From NCBI GenBank assembly GCA_001275005.1, contig JWZX01001858.1, positions 1 through 25,419 on the forward strand: a stretch of 25,419 bases of DNA, in the 5' to 3' direction. Of the stretch, positions 10,251-17,745 are shown piece after piece. The position numbers and the translations under genes were made by a program. Below the pieces are notes generated by a model that did not search any database, was not told where the DNA came from, and saw only the letters and a list, made by a program, of their open reading frames with translations. Position 1 is the first letter of the stretch. Each line of letters begins with the position of its first letter. The stretch comes from Chrysochromulina tobinii. Lineage: Eukaryota > Haptophyta > Prymnesiales > Chrysochromulinaceae.

Positions 10251-12518
10251 ATGGCGATCGATGGCGATCGAGACCAGCCGAGCCCGCTGTCGTCGGCGAG
10301 GCGTAAACCGACCCGATCCATGTCTTACGATGACAATGGTCCCAGGGCAACTGGCGCCTCGTCGGCTGCCGAGCTGCCGCCGCCCTCGCCCGCAACGATG
10401 GAGAACGACGCTGAGCTGAACGAGGAGCTCGCATCGTTCGACCGTGCATGCACGGAGAGGGTCGTGCAGGCCGAGCAGCAGCTGAACGTGCTCATGCAGG
10501 AGTGGCTCGAGCACCTCATCGAAAAGCCGCTGCGACCCTCAGCGCCGCTCACTGCGGAGACGTGGGTCAATGCGGCTGTGAGCGTGCGAGAAGCCTTTGA
10601 GCAGGTGCGCATTGCCGTGGCCCAGGCGCTCAGCGAGATCGGCGACGCCGAGATGCACACGCGCCGGCGCTCGCTCAAGGGCCAGGCGAATTGGTATAAG
10701 CTCAAGCTCATCACAGCACGAAAGGCGAGCACCATGGCGCTCGAGCAGCAGGCGATTCGGCTGGAGGCGCAGCTGCGCGAGGACAGCAGGCTCGGGATAG
10801 GGGCCAACTGGCGGGAGCACGTGACGGCGGCCCAGGAGGAGGTGGCACTGCTCAAGGGCGAGGCACAGGAGCTCACTGCGGCGCTGCGCAACGCGCTCCA
10901 GTCCCTCGACCCGCAGCTCGACGCGCAGAAGCTTGAGAACCGGACAGCGGCCGAGACGGCGCAGTCGGTTCTGGAGGCCGCGAGCGCGATGCGTGCCGAG
11001 CGCGACAGGCTAGTGGTGGAGTGTCGGCAGCTGCGCAAAGACGGGCGCCAGCAGTTGATCGATCAGCTCGCGACGGCACGATCGGCCGCGGCGAAGGCCG
11101 AGGCAGAGGTCGCGAGCGCGCACGTCAAGCTCGGTCGGTTCGATGAACTCGAGCTCGAATGCAAGCGCTGCCAGGCAGAGATGGCGGACTGCGAAGCCGC
11201 CCTCCGCGACGCGTTCGCGCAGCTCGGCCTCAAGGCCCAGGCCGAGCAGAGCGTCGTTCCGGGTGTCCCTGCCCTCGGCACCGAGCCCGCTCCCAACATG
11301 CAGGAGCATCGGAGCCTGGGAGTTTCGTCACTCGCTCCCAATATGGAGGAGCATCGGAGCCTGGGAGTTTCGTCACAGGCTTCATCACCAGTTTCGTCAT
11401 CGGAGCCACGGAGCCTGGGCGAGCGTCTTCGGGGCTTCTTGCAGACGAGCCTCGGGACGCGACAGGCCGACAAGTCGCGCATCGCGGCGCTTGAGGCGGT
11501 GGTGGCCGAGCGCCGCGACGCGATTGAGCTGAGACGCGAGCTCGACACGGCGCGCGCCGAGACGAGAGATCTCCAGGCGCTGCTCGAAAAGGCGGCCAAT
11601 CATCACGCGACAGTCAGGCGAGAGCACGGGGAGATGAAGGAGCGGCTCGAGCAGCACGATGCCCGGTACAGCGCTGCGCATGAGTCGCTCGAGAAGGCCG
11701 CCAATGACTTGAAGGATTGGCAACAGCGGTTTCACGCGCTCGAGGTCGCCTCGCGTCAGGAGCGCGAGGCCCTGATCAAAGCCGCTGTGGAGAGCCTGCA
11801 GCAGTTGCGCATCCACCTCGTCGAGACCCTCTCAGGGCTGCGCGAGAAGCGACCGACGGAGCCGATTGTCGAGGCCTCGCCCCCCAAGCAGCCCAGTCTC
11901 AAGACTGAGCCGGGTCTCGATGGCTTCGCTTGGAACCCGCACAAGCATCGATGGGGCGTCACGTGCGGCGCGGCGGGGGGCGCCTTCGACACAGTGGTGG
12001 TCAGGCTGGAGCTCCCGGGGCATTCACGTTCACACTCGGGGCACGGTGCTCCCGTGCGGCTCGCGCAGAATGCGACTGCGACGATGGCACGACATCACAT
12101 CCGAGCGCGACCGATGAGTGCGCTCACACTGTCGCGGGTCCCCTTCAATGACTTGTCACCCTTGGGTGCCTTGCCCGAGCACACACACGTGCTGCAGGTG
12201 GACTTGGCGGGTGCGGGCCAGATCCTACGACCGCACTCGGCCGTGTCGCCGGCGCCACCCGGCGGCGGTGCATGCGCGGCGCCCATGACGGCGCTCATGG
12301 GCTCTCCGCGTCGACGACACCGAGCAGTATCGGCCGAAGTGGCGTGCTCCGCCACGGGCCATGGCGTCGTCCACTCGCCCGCCGGCGTCAACGCCGCGCA
12401 CGGCGGCACGACCTCCACGCCGAGCCCCAGGCATCTGCTGAGGATGGAGCCTGAGGACCGCGTGCCGCCGCCGCCGACGGCACATGCCCACGCCCATCAT
12501 GCACGTCACATTCTGTGA
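10251..12518 (+). CDS. Uncharacterised coiled-coil protein
   Basis: The protein has 755 residues from ATG 10251. The frame is open further upstream, but only with a GTG at 10062 and an ATG at 10194, so 10251 or a slightly later Met is preferred. Long heptad-rich stretches cover roughly residues 40-340 and 410-560, with Glu/Ala/Leu/Gln-rich sequence such as LEQQAIRLEAQLRED and RRELDTARAETRDLQ. They are separated by a Ser-rich linker containing a 15-residue tandem duplication (NMQEHRSLGVSS, NMEEHRSLGVSS). The C-terminal ~190 residues are rich in Pro, His, Ser and Ala, apparently disordered, and end in a His/Ala tract. No catalytic motif was seen. By composition it could be a cytoskeletal, centrosomal or scaffold protein, but that is only inference. 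Its 3' end converges on the SPX-RING gene across 1.1 kb. Confidence 0.75.
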   Translation: MAIDGDRDQPSPLSSARRKPTRSMSYDDNGPRATGASSAAELPPPSPATMENDAELNEELASFDRACTERVVQAEQQLNVLMQEWLEHLIEKPLRPSAPLTAETWVNAAVSVREAFEQVRIAVAQALSEIGDAEMHTRRRSLKGQANWYKLKLITARKASTMALEQQAIRLEAQLREDSRLGIGANWREHVTAAQEEVALLKGEAQELTAALRNALQSLDPQLDAQKLENRTAAETAQSVLEAASAMRAERDRLVVECRQLRKDGRQQLIDQLATARSAAAKAEAEVASAHVKLGRFDELELECKRCQAEMADCEAALRDAFAQLGLKAQAEQSVVPGVPALGTEPAPNMQEHRSLGVSSLAPNMEEHRSLGVSSQASSPVSSSEPRSLGERLRGFLQTSLGTRQADKSRIAALEAVVAERRDAIELRRELDTARAETRDLQALLEKAANHHATVRREHGEMKERLEQHDARYSAAHESLEKAANDLKDWQQRFHALEVASRQEREALIKAAVESLQQLRIHLVETLSGLREKRPTEPIVEASPPKQPSLKTEPGLDGFAWNPHKHRWGVTCGAAGGAFDTVVVRLELPGHSRSHSGHGAPVRLAQNATATMARHHIRARPMSALTLSRVPFNDLSPLGALPEHTHVLQVDLAGAGQILRPHSAVSPAPPGGGACAAPMTALMGSPRRRHRAVSAEVACSATGHGVVHSPAGVNAAHGGTTSTPSPRHLLRMEPEDRVPPPPTAHAHAHHARHIL
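11289..11378 (+). repeat. In-frame 45-bp tandem duplication
   Basis: Two 45-bp copies (11289-11333, 11334-11378) differ at only a few bases and encode APNMQEHRSLGVSSL and APNMEEHRSLGVSSQ. A shorter echo (FVSS, EPRSLG) follows, which suggests older rounds of the same expansion. Confidence 0.85.
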
Positions 12519-13270
12519 CGTGTGTGGGTGGTGTCAAGTCAAGTCAAGTCAAGTATAGACTTGACAAGACTTGGGTGGTGAGCCTGAGCGCGCTGAGACC
12601 TGAACTCTGGTCTCTGCGTCGTGAGAGAACAGAGACGCGGAGTGAAGCGAAGACGTGGAAGAAGACGCCCGGCGGCCAGCGCCGCGGCCGTGCGTCTGTA
12701 TCGCACTCGGATTGCGAGTCGCGCGATTCCGTTTACGATACGTTAGAAAGGTATAATTAAGTCGCGTGTCAGCGCGGGTCTGGGCTCGTCGTAGCTCTAG
12801 CTGCTACCCCATCCGTTAGTATTAAAGTATTTGGAGTAACGTGAGTAAACAAGACTCCGAGCATGCAGGTTGTGCTGAGTCGTGTGGACCGACCACACCC
12901 GCAACCGACCCGGTCCGCGACACTGGAGGGACAAGACGGCGGCCGCGGCACCGGGCACGCATATTGTGTACAGGCTACAGCCCCCGGGCAGGCTGGTACA
13001 CGACAATGTACAGCTGAGCGCAGCCACGATGGGGCACGGCATCGCGGTCGGGTCTAGCGATTGTACCGACTACCGATACGCCGTTGACGAACCGTCTGTC
13101 GGTAGAGCGCGTGGTGCTAAACGTCTACTGTCACCATGGTCCGTGCACAGGTGCTCCAGCTCCTCACATGCGATGCGCGCGCGCATGGACAGACGCACGC
13201 ATTCTCAATTGCGACCCAGCCATTGCACTTCGCCTTCCAGGCGAGCACCGAGATTCGCTCAGTTAGTTCC
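12519..13270. other. Gene-free convergent spacer
   Basis: No convincing gene was found on either strand; open frames are short and of random composition. The stretch begins just after the coiled-coil stop codon with a (GTCAA)n pentanucleotide array at 12533-12555. That array is followed by an inverted echo (GACTTGACAAGACTTG), so the transcript end could fold. It probably holds the 3' UTRs of the two converging genes. Confidence 0.5.
12533..12576. repeat. (GTCAA)n microsatellite with inverted continuation
   Basis: About four and a half tandem GTCAA units are followed, after ATAGA, by the reverse-complement motif CTTGAC and then ACTTG. The same pentamer recurs at 3265-3280 (coding, minus gene) and 22533-22546 (intergenic). 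Confidence 0.7.
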
Positions 13271-13273
13271 TTA

Positions 13274-13327
13274 GTCCTCCGGGAGCATGCTGCACTAGTT
13301 GTCCTCCGGGAGCATGCTGCACTAGTA
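13274..13327. repeat. 27-bp tandem repeat, 2 copies
   Basis: Two copies of a 27-bp unit (13274-13300, 13301-13327) differ only at the last base. Each contains GCATGC and ACTAGT palindromes. This is the outermost of four minisatellites in the 3' flank of the SPX-RING gene. Confidence 0.9.
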
Positions 13328-13350
13328 AATAGGGGTCCAGGCAGCAGACG

Positions 13351-13376
13351 ACCAGCACTGGCGACCAGCACTGGCG
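13351..13376. repeat. 13-bp tandem repeat, 2 copies
   Basis: The unit ACCAGCACTGGCG is perfectly duplicated. It lies between the 27-bp and 10-bp arrays and belongs to the same repeat cluster. Confidence 0.85.
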
Positions 13377-13480
13377 GCCGCCACCCCTGCATGGGCACGC
13401 GCCATGCGCATGTGGGAACCACTGCCGCCTCGGGGGCTCCCTCGGCGCTCGAGACGGCGCTCGGGAACGCCTGCGGAGCT

Positions 13481-13520
13481 CCAACGGCTTCCAACGGCTT
13501 CCAACGGCTTCCAACGGCTC
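13481..13520. repeat. 10-bp tandem repeat, 4 copies
   Basis: The unit CCAACGGCTT occurs four times, with one change at the final base. It lies about 125 bp beyond the SPX-RING stop codon, probably in its 3' UTR. Confidence 0.9.
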
Positions 13521-13582
13521 AAAGGTCCGTCGAGCACGGGGGCTTCGACGGTGCGCTTGAGACGGCGCCGCGCCTCATGCCT

Positions 13583-13652
13583 CGACCACGCCGATGCTCA
13601 CGACCACGCCGATGCTCACGACAGCGTCGGTGCTCACGACAGCGTTCACGAC
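13583..13652. repeat. 18-bp tandem repeat, about 3.5 copies
   Basis: Two identical copies of CGACCACGCCGATGCTCA are followed by a diverged third and a partial fourth. The array runs up to and slightly past the SPX-RING stop codon at 13646-13648. In the antisense direction it would encode Arg/Cys-rich nonsense. Confidence 0.85.
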
Positions 13653-15646
13653 ATCTCGCCCAGAAAGGAGGAGAAATCGGCGCCTGACCAATCGAGCGCA
13701 TCAGTGTCCATAGATTGCCAGGCGCACAGCTCCGACGCCGGCGGCGCCACCACCGGTGCTCCCGTCTCGGCGAACTTGGGCACGCAGTCATACTCTGCGG
13801 CCGGCCGCCTGGCGTCCTGCAGGTACGGCCAGACCGAGCCCGCGTATGTCGCTCTCTCCGGATTGGCGATCCTGTCCCCGGGGGAGGCCGGGGGCGCTGT
13901 TGTGGGCGCTGGTGCCGGGGGCGCTGGCGCCGAGGGCGCGGATGGTACGCGGCGCGCGTGGAGCGAGACGCGCTGAGGCGCGAGCGGCCGCATCGGGAGC
14001 TCCGCTGCCGCCAACGGCCCTCCTGTGAATCGAGGTTTGGGCGAGACGCACGGGGCCTGGGCATCCATACCAAAAGCTTGCGCCACCGTGATGTTCATCG
14101 CCGCTTGAGTGGAGACGAGAGGGGGAAGCGAGGGCAGGTCTGGCTCGTCGGCGGGCGCGGCGGGCGTGGGCGTGACGGGCGCGGGCGTGGCACCACCGCG
14201 GCGACGCCGCTTCTTACGCTCCTGGGTAAAGCAGGTCTTGCCGAGGCGTGTGCAGCGGTTGCATGGCTCACCCTCACACGCAGCCTTGGCGCGGTGGCAC
14301 TCGAAGCAAGCGCGCTTGCGAGCGCGCTTGGCATCGGGGTTGGTCGACGCCTCTTCGATGGCGGCGGCGGCCGCAGCCACCCAATCCTCCGCAGCCCCAT
14401 CGAACTCTACGCCGTCGGCCGCGTCGTACTGCTCGCCGTCGCAGACGAGCGCCGTCTCGGTGGTGCCCGATTCGCACAGCGGGTACGCCGCGTTGGCGAG
14501 CAGGTTGGAGGGCTCGAGCGATGTACCGACCGCGCGCGGATCCGGCAGGCCACTGCACGGCAGGCTGCGGCACTGCTGCCCGAGAGCGGCCGCGTGCATC
14601 TGCTTCATCAGCAGAGCAGCATCGAGTGCGCCGCTGGGCGCGCCGGCGGCCACTCTCAGATGCTTGGGCATCTGAAGCGTCGAGCTTGCCTCGAGCTTGG
14701 CCTCGAGCTTGGCCGCCATCGGCGCGGGCACGCGGGCCACGGGCAGCTTCGGCGGCGCCAAGGGCTGCGAGGGGCTGTCGAGCGGCGGCGAGGGCGAGCC
14801 TGCGGAGGATGGCGAGCGGCGGAAGTGCGATTTGACGAACCGGCTGAGCACCGGGTCGATCTCGTAGTGCGACGGGTCCAGGTCCGTCTCCTTTTTGCAT
14901 AGCGGGCAGTGACCGCGCACGTGGTTGTGCAGCGCCGCCTCCGACAGGCAGCCGTAGCAGAAGCGGTGCGTGCAAGGAAGCACGACCGGCATGGACAGCA
15001 CGTCGAGGCAGATGGAGCACGTGTAGTCTTCGAAATCAGGACTGGCCGTGGTGACGGCGCTGATGATCTCGGAGGCGATGCATTGCGCGTGCGTGAAGGT
15101 CGCTGCGAGCCGGCGCGACGTTGTGAACGATTGGGCCTTGACGAAATCGAGCACGGTCGTCGAGAGCTTGATGGACGAGTACTTGTCGTGCTTCTTGAGG
15201 AGCTTGGTGACGGCGAGCGAGTTGAGGACGGAGAACTTGCGCAGCACGTCGATCTCCGCGCAGAGGGCGAGAAAGGAGTCGAGCGCCACCTTCTGCGCCG
15301 CCGGCACGTGCACGCCCTCCACCATCCCCTCCACGAGCTGTGACAGGTCGACGCCGTCCTCGCGCACAGTCACGAACTGCATCAGAATCCATGAGGAGGG
15401 CGCGGCGAGGACGTGCGCCAGCTCAGCCAGGCGGCGGACGTAAGCATCCTCTTGCGCTGCGAAGAAGCCGTCCACCATGCGCACGGCCGCGAGCACCGCA
15501 GAAAGGAACTCGCCCTCTGCGGCGACGCCCTCATCCGTCGGCGACGGGCTGATCTTCTTGAGGATCTGCTTGAGCTCATTGTAGGGCAAGTACTGCGCCG
15601 CCCACGGCTGGTGGAGCTGCTCGAGGAGCCGATTGCCGAACTTCAT
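13646..15646 (-). CDS. SPX-RING-Zn(II)2Cys6-like protein (candidate phosphate-responsive E3 ligase/DNA-binding factor)
   Basis: The model has 666 residues and starts at MKFGNRLLEQ (15646), the near-invariant SPX start; the open frame extends 22 codons upstream but those are not SPX-like. SPX domain, about 1-172: the Tyr22/Lys26 helix (PYNELKQILKK) and the later basic helix VTKLLKKHDK (Lys148, 151, 152, 155) match the surfaces that bind inositol pyrophosphates in this family. RING, 210-250, C3HC4: Cys210, 213, 225, His227, Cys230, 233, 247, 250. SPX-RING proteins such as plant NLA and fission-yeast Pqr1 are ubiquitin ligases for phosphate control (known). Residues 447-472 add a Cys6 cluster, CFECHRAKAAC then PCNRCTRLGKTC (Cys447, 450, 457, 462, 465, 472), flanked by KRARKR and RKKRRRR, which look like nuclear-localisation/DNA-contact segments. 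The rest is Pro/Ala-rich; the C-terminus is acidic and aromatic (ALDWSGADFSSFLG), resembling an activation domain. The combined function is inference. Confidence 0.9.
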   Translation of the reverse strand: MKFGNRLLEQLHQPWAAQYLPYNELKQILKKISPSPTDEGVAAEGEFLSAVLAAVRMVDGFFAAQEDAYVRRLAELAHVLAAPSSWILMQFVTVREDGVDLSQLVEGMVEGVHVPAAQKVALDSFLALCAEIDVLRKFSVLNSLAVTKLLKKHDKYSSIKLSTTVLDFVKAQSFTTSRRLAATFTHAQCIASEIISAVTTASPDFEDYTCSICLDVLSMPVVLPCTHRFCYGCLSEAALHNHVRGHCPLCKKETDLDPSHYEIDPVLSRFVKSHFRRSPSSAGSPSPPLDSPSQPLAPPKLPVARVPAPMAAKLEAKLEASSTLQMPKHLRVAAGAPSGALDAALLMKQMHAAALGQQCRSLPCSGLPDPRAVGTSLEPSNLLANAAYPLCESGTTETALVCDGEQYDAADGVEFDGAAEDWVAAAAAAIEEASTNPDAKRARKRACFECHRAKAACEGEPCNRCTRLGKTCFTQERKKRRRRGGATPAPVTPTPAAPADEPDLPSLPPLVSTQAAMNITVAQAFGMDAQAPCVSPKPRFTGGPLAAAELPMRPLAPQRVSLHARRVPSAPSAPAPPAPAPTTAPPASPGDRIANPERATYAGSVWPYLQDARRPAAEYDCVPKFAETGAPVVAPPASELCAWQSMDTDALDWSGADFSSFLGEMS
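14231..14308 (-). other. Zn(II)2Cys6-like cluster domain within the SPX-RING protein
   Basis: The spacing is C-x2-C-x6-C-x4-C-x2-C-x6-C, with basic residues between Cys 2 and Cys 3 (HRAKAA) and basic clusters on both sides. Fungal GAL4-type clusters usually have a longer gap between Cys 3 and Cys 4; the shorter PCxRC form is, as I recall, common in algal and other protist versions. It is in the same uninterrupted frame as the RING, with no stop or splice signal needed between them. Confidence 0.8.
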
Positions 15647-15957
15647 TATTGGGTCGGATGCCTTTGGGGGAGGGCGGAGAAAGGCTCCTGTCTCCTGGGA
15701 GACAAAAACCAAGACCCTCCTGATGGGATGTGCGGCGCGAAGGGTTCAATGCGAACCGCCGCGGAGATAGGGGAGATAGTTTGCGGAGGCATGCCCGACT
15801 TCGTTCATGCGTGGAAGGCGAAGGGTTAGGGGACAGAGGGCGGGAGGTGTTCAGCCGTCGTCGTGAATTCACGGAAAGAAGTCAGCTCTCTTGGCAGGCG
15901 TCCGAACCGCGCGCTGGCAAGAGAGCTGACTTTTTTGCCTCGGACGAGCTCGTCTCC
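15647..15957. promoter_or_regulatory. Divergent intergenic region between SPX-RING and LRR-PAQR genes
   Basis: This 311-bp gap separates two head-to-head start codons, so it must contain both promoters and 5' UTRs unless further exons exist. Its proximal half is purine-rich on the plus strand. The main structural feature is the hairpin at 15875-15936. No TATA or CCAAT element stands out. Confidence 0.5.
15875..15936. repeat. Strong inverted repeat (hairpin) upstream of the LRR-PAQR start
   Basis: The arms AAGTCAGCTCTCTTG (15879-15893) and CAAGAGAGCTGACTT (15918-15932) are perfect 15-bp reverse complements, extendable by a G-T and three A-T pairs outward and three pairs inward. The loop is about 17-24 bases and the right arm runs into six T. 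It ends 22 bp before ATG 15958. In a bacterium it would resemble an intrinsic terminator; in this eukaryotic context it may be a structured 5' UTR, a regulatory dyad or a remnant of an inverted-repeat element. Confidence 0.8.
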
Positions 15958-17543
15958 ATGATGTCCGCGAACAACGCAGGTGCTGCAGTGTGGGCCCGGT
16001 GGGGCAACGAGCCATCGTCCAAGCTGCTGCCTGATCCAGTGCGACTGCCATCGCCCTTGCCACCCAACAGGGGCGGTGGCGTCGTGAGCATTGCATTCGA
16101 TACATCAACGAGCAGCCTGATCGAACGGTACCTTCGCGTGTGCAGAGAGCTACAGGTGGCTCCGTGCCCGGGGGTGCTTACCTTCATCCGGCTGCGCCTC
16201 GCCGAGCTCAAGCCTGAGCGCTGGAACGGGGGTTCGGGCCATATCAAGTTCGGTGACATCGAGATGTATGCCTTCTGCGACTTTGTGCTGCGAGAGAAAG
16301 CGCCCTGTGCCATATTTGAGCACTGGACACATTTCGACGGCCAAGGCTGCGACTTTGGCTCCACTGGCTGCCAGATGCTGGCGCGAGTGCTTGGGCTGCC
16401 TGAGTCGTGCGTGCACACCGTTGACCTGCGTAACCAGCAGATCGGCGAGCGTGGCACGCGCGCGCTCACCGAGGTGCTTCGCGTGAATCCGCGGGTCGTG
16501 CACGTCGGCCTGTACGCCTCATTCATCTCGGACGCGGGCGCGAAGCTCATCGTCGACTTTCTGCGCGAGGGCGGCGAGGGCGTGCGCGCACTCGAGACAC
16601 TCGATCTGTCTCTCAACATGGTCTCTTTCGACATGTGCCAGGAGCTGCAGCTGGTGCGGCCGGCGGAGCTGAAGCTCGTCCTCAAGGGGAATCGCGTCCT
16701 CGATGAGGTGCTCAACGCCTCCTCGCACTGCGTCGGTGTCATCCTCGTCATCCTTGGGACCGTCTTCCTCGGAATCTCAGTCGCCGACAAGCCCGAGCTG
16801 AGCATCGGGCCCGACGGCGCCGTGCTGAGCAACTCAGGGTACGTCGCCTCGATCAGCATCTACCTGATCTCACTCTTCTGCCTCTACCTCGCCTCTACCC
16901 TGTACCACTCCATGTTCGCGATGGGCGACGCGGTGTTGACCGTCTTTGCCGTCTTCGACCAGTCGGCTATCTACCTTCTCATTGCAGGCGCGTACACGCC
17001 CTTCCTGCATGCTATTTGCCTCCCTCATTGCATGCTGAGTGCCTCCCTCGTCTCTACCTTCTCGTGGCAGGCTCGTACACGCCCTTCCTCACCATTCTCT
17101 TCCCCGATAAGCCCATGTACTCGACCGGACTCCTCGGCTTCCTTTGGCTGATGGCCATCTTAGGCATCGTGCTGCACCTCACCTACTACGGCCCCTTCAA
17201 GGCCGGGCTGCAGGTCTCCACGTACATTGGCATGGGGTGGGCGGCGCTCGTGTGCATACAGGACATCAACGACCGCCTGGGTGCTATCGACAAGGTCGCG
17301 GGCATTGGGCAGGGCGTGTGGCTCTTGTTCGTCGGCGGCGTTCTGTACACTGTCGGCGTGCCGTTCTTTGTGCGCGACAAGCGCACCATCGGCATCCCCG
17401 ACCACACGATCTGGCACCTGTTTGTCATGGCCGCCTCAGCCGCTCACTACTACTGCGTTCTCCTGTACCTCGTGCCCTTCCCTTACGAGGGCGTGCCGTT
17501 GCCGTGGGCAGACGCCTGCGGCGAGGCGTGCATACGTGTATAG
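15958..17543 (+). CDS. LRR-PAQR (haemolysin III/adiponectin-receptor-like) membrane protein
   Basis: Exons 15958-16987 and 17071-17543 give 500 residues. Residues ~120-245 carry ribonuclease-inhibitor-type leucine-rich repeats (HTVDLRNQQIGERGTRAL, ALETLDLSLNMVSF). Residues ~250-485 form a seven-helix PAQR/HlyIII core: EVLNASSHCVGVILVILG, then LASTLYHSMF with His317, FDQSAIYLLIAGSYTPF (334-350) and DHTIWHLFVMAASAAHYY. His317, His455 and His459 match the three Zn-binding histidines of adiponectin receptors; the DHxAIY motif usual in bacterial HlyIII has Gln335 for His. PAQR proteins are zinc-dependent lipid (ceramide) hydrolases or receptors in animals and fungi. The N-terminal LRR fusion is unusual to me. 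ATG 15958 is preferred because the frame further upstream starts only with a GTG and crosses the hairpin. It is head-to-head with the SPX-RING gene and ends 202 bp before the convergent peptide gene. Confidence 0.85.
16988..17070 (+). other. GC-AG intron (83 bp) flanked by direct repeats
   Basis: Exon 1 ends TTGCAG| at 16987 and the intron begins GCGCGT; it ends CTCGTGGCAG at 17070. Both sides are phase 1 and the splice makes a single IAGSYTPF. A 36-bp direct repeat spans both splice sites (16971-17006 and 17054-17089, 33 of 36 identical), offset by exactly the intron length, so each copy encodes YLL(I/V)AG(A/S)YTPFL. No AG other than this CAG fits, and a GT donor would leave a duplicated membrane motif. 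The intron interior is itself two copies of a 23-bp unit (17007-17029, 17030-17052). Confidence 0.8.
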
Positions 17544-17745
17544 CGTGATATCATTTTACAAATAAGATGAAATATTTGCGCCAAGACCATGTCGGATGTC
17601 ACATGCGTCGTATTGTTACGGATCGGAGATAACACGTGTCTCCTCGGAGTCTCAGTCTGCGCCCGGGAAGGGAGGCGAATTCACAACTAAGATATCCATC
17701 AATCTAAAACTGATGGAACCACGCGCAACGTCTTATCGGAACCAC

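Noticed and set aside
13274-13652. CRISPR-like repeat cluster
   Set aside because: Units are directly tandem with no unique spacers, have four different lengths, and lie in eukaryotic DNA.
13136-13687. 183-codon plus-strand open frame across the minisatellite cluster
   Set aside because: Its protein is mostly translated tandem repeats (RRCSRPRRCSR type) and overlaps the SPX-RING 3' end; no protein-like domain.
13715-14902. 395-codon plus-strand open frame opposite the SPX-RING gene
   Set aside because: Arg/Gly-rich shadow of the minus-strand gene, whose RING and zinc cluster cannot be accidental.
15875-15940. Hairpin plus T6 as a Rho-independent terminator
   Set aside because: The surrounding genes have introns and the hairpin lies just upstream of a start codon in a divergent region, so a bacterial terminator reading is not appropriate.
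17007-17052. Reading through the PAQR intron as coding sequence
   Set aside because: It would duplicate the AGxYTPFL motif inside a membrane helix and shift frame before the remaining conserved helices.
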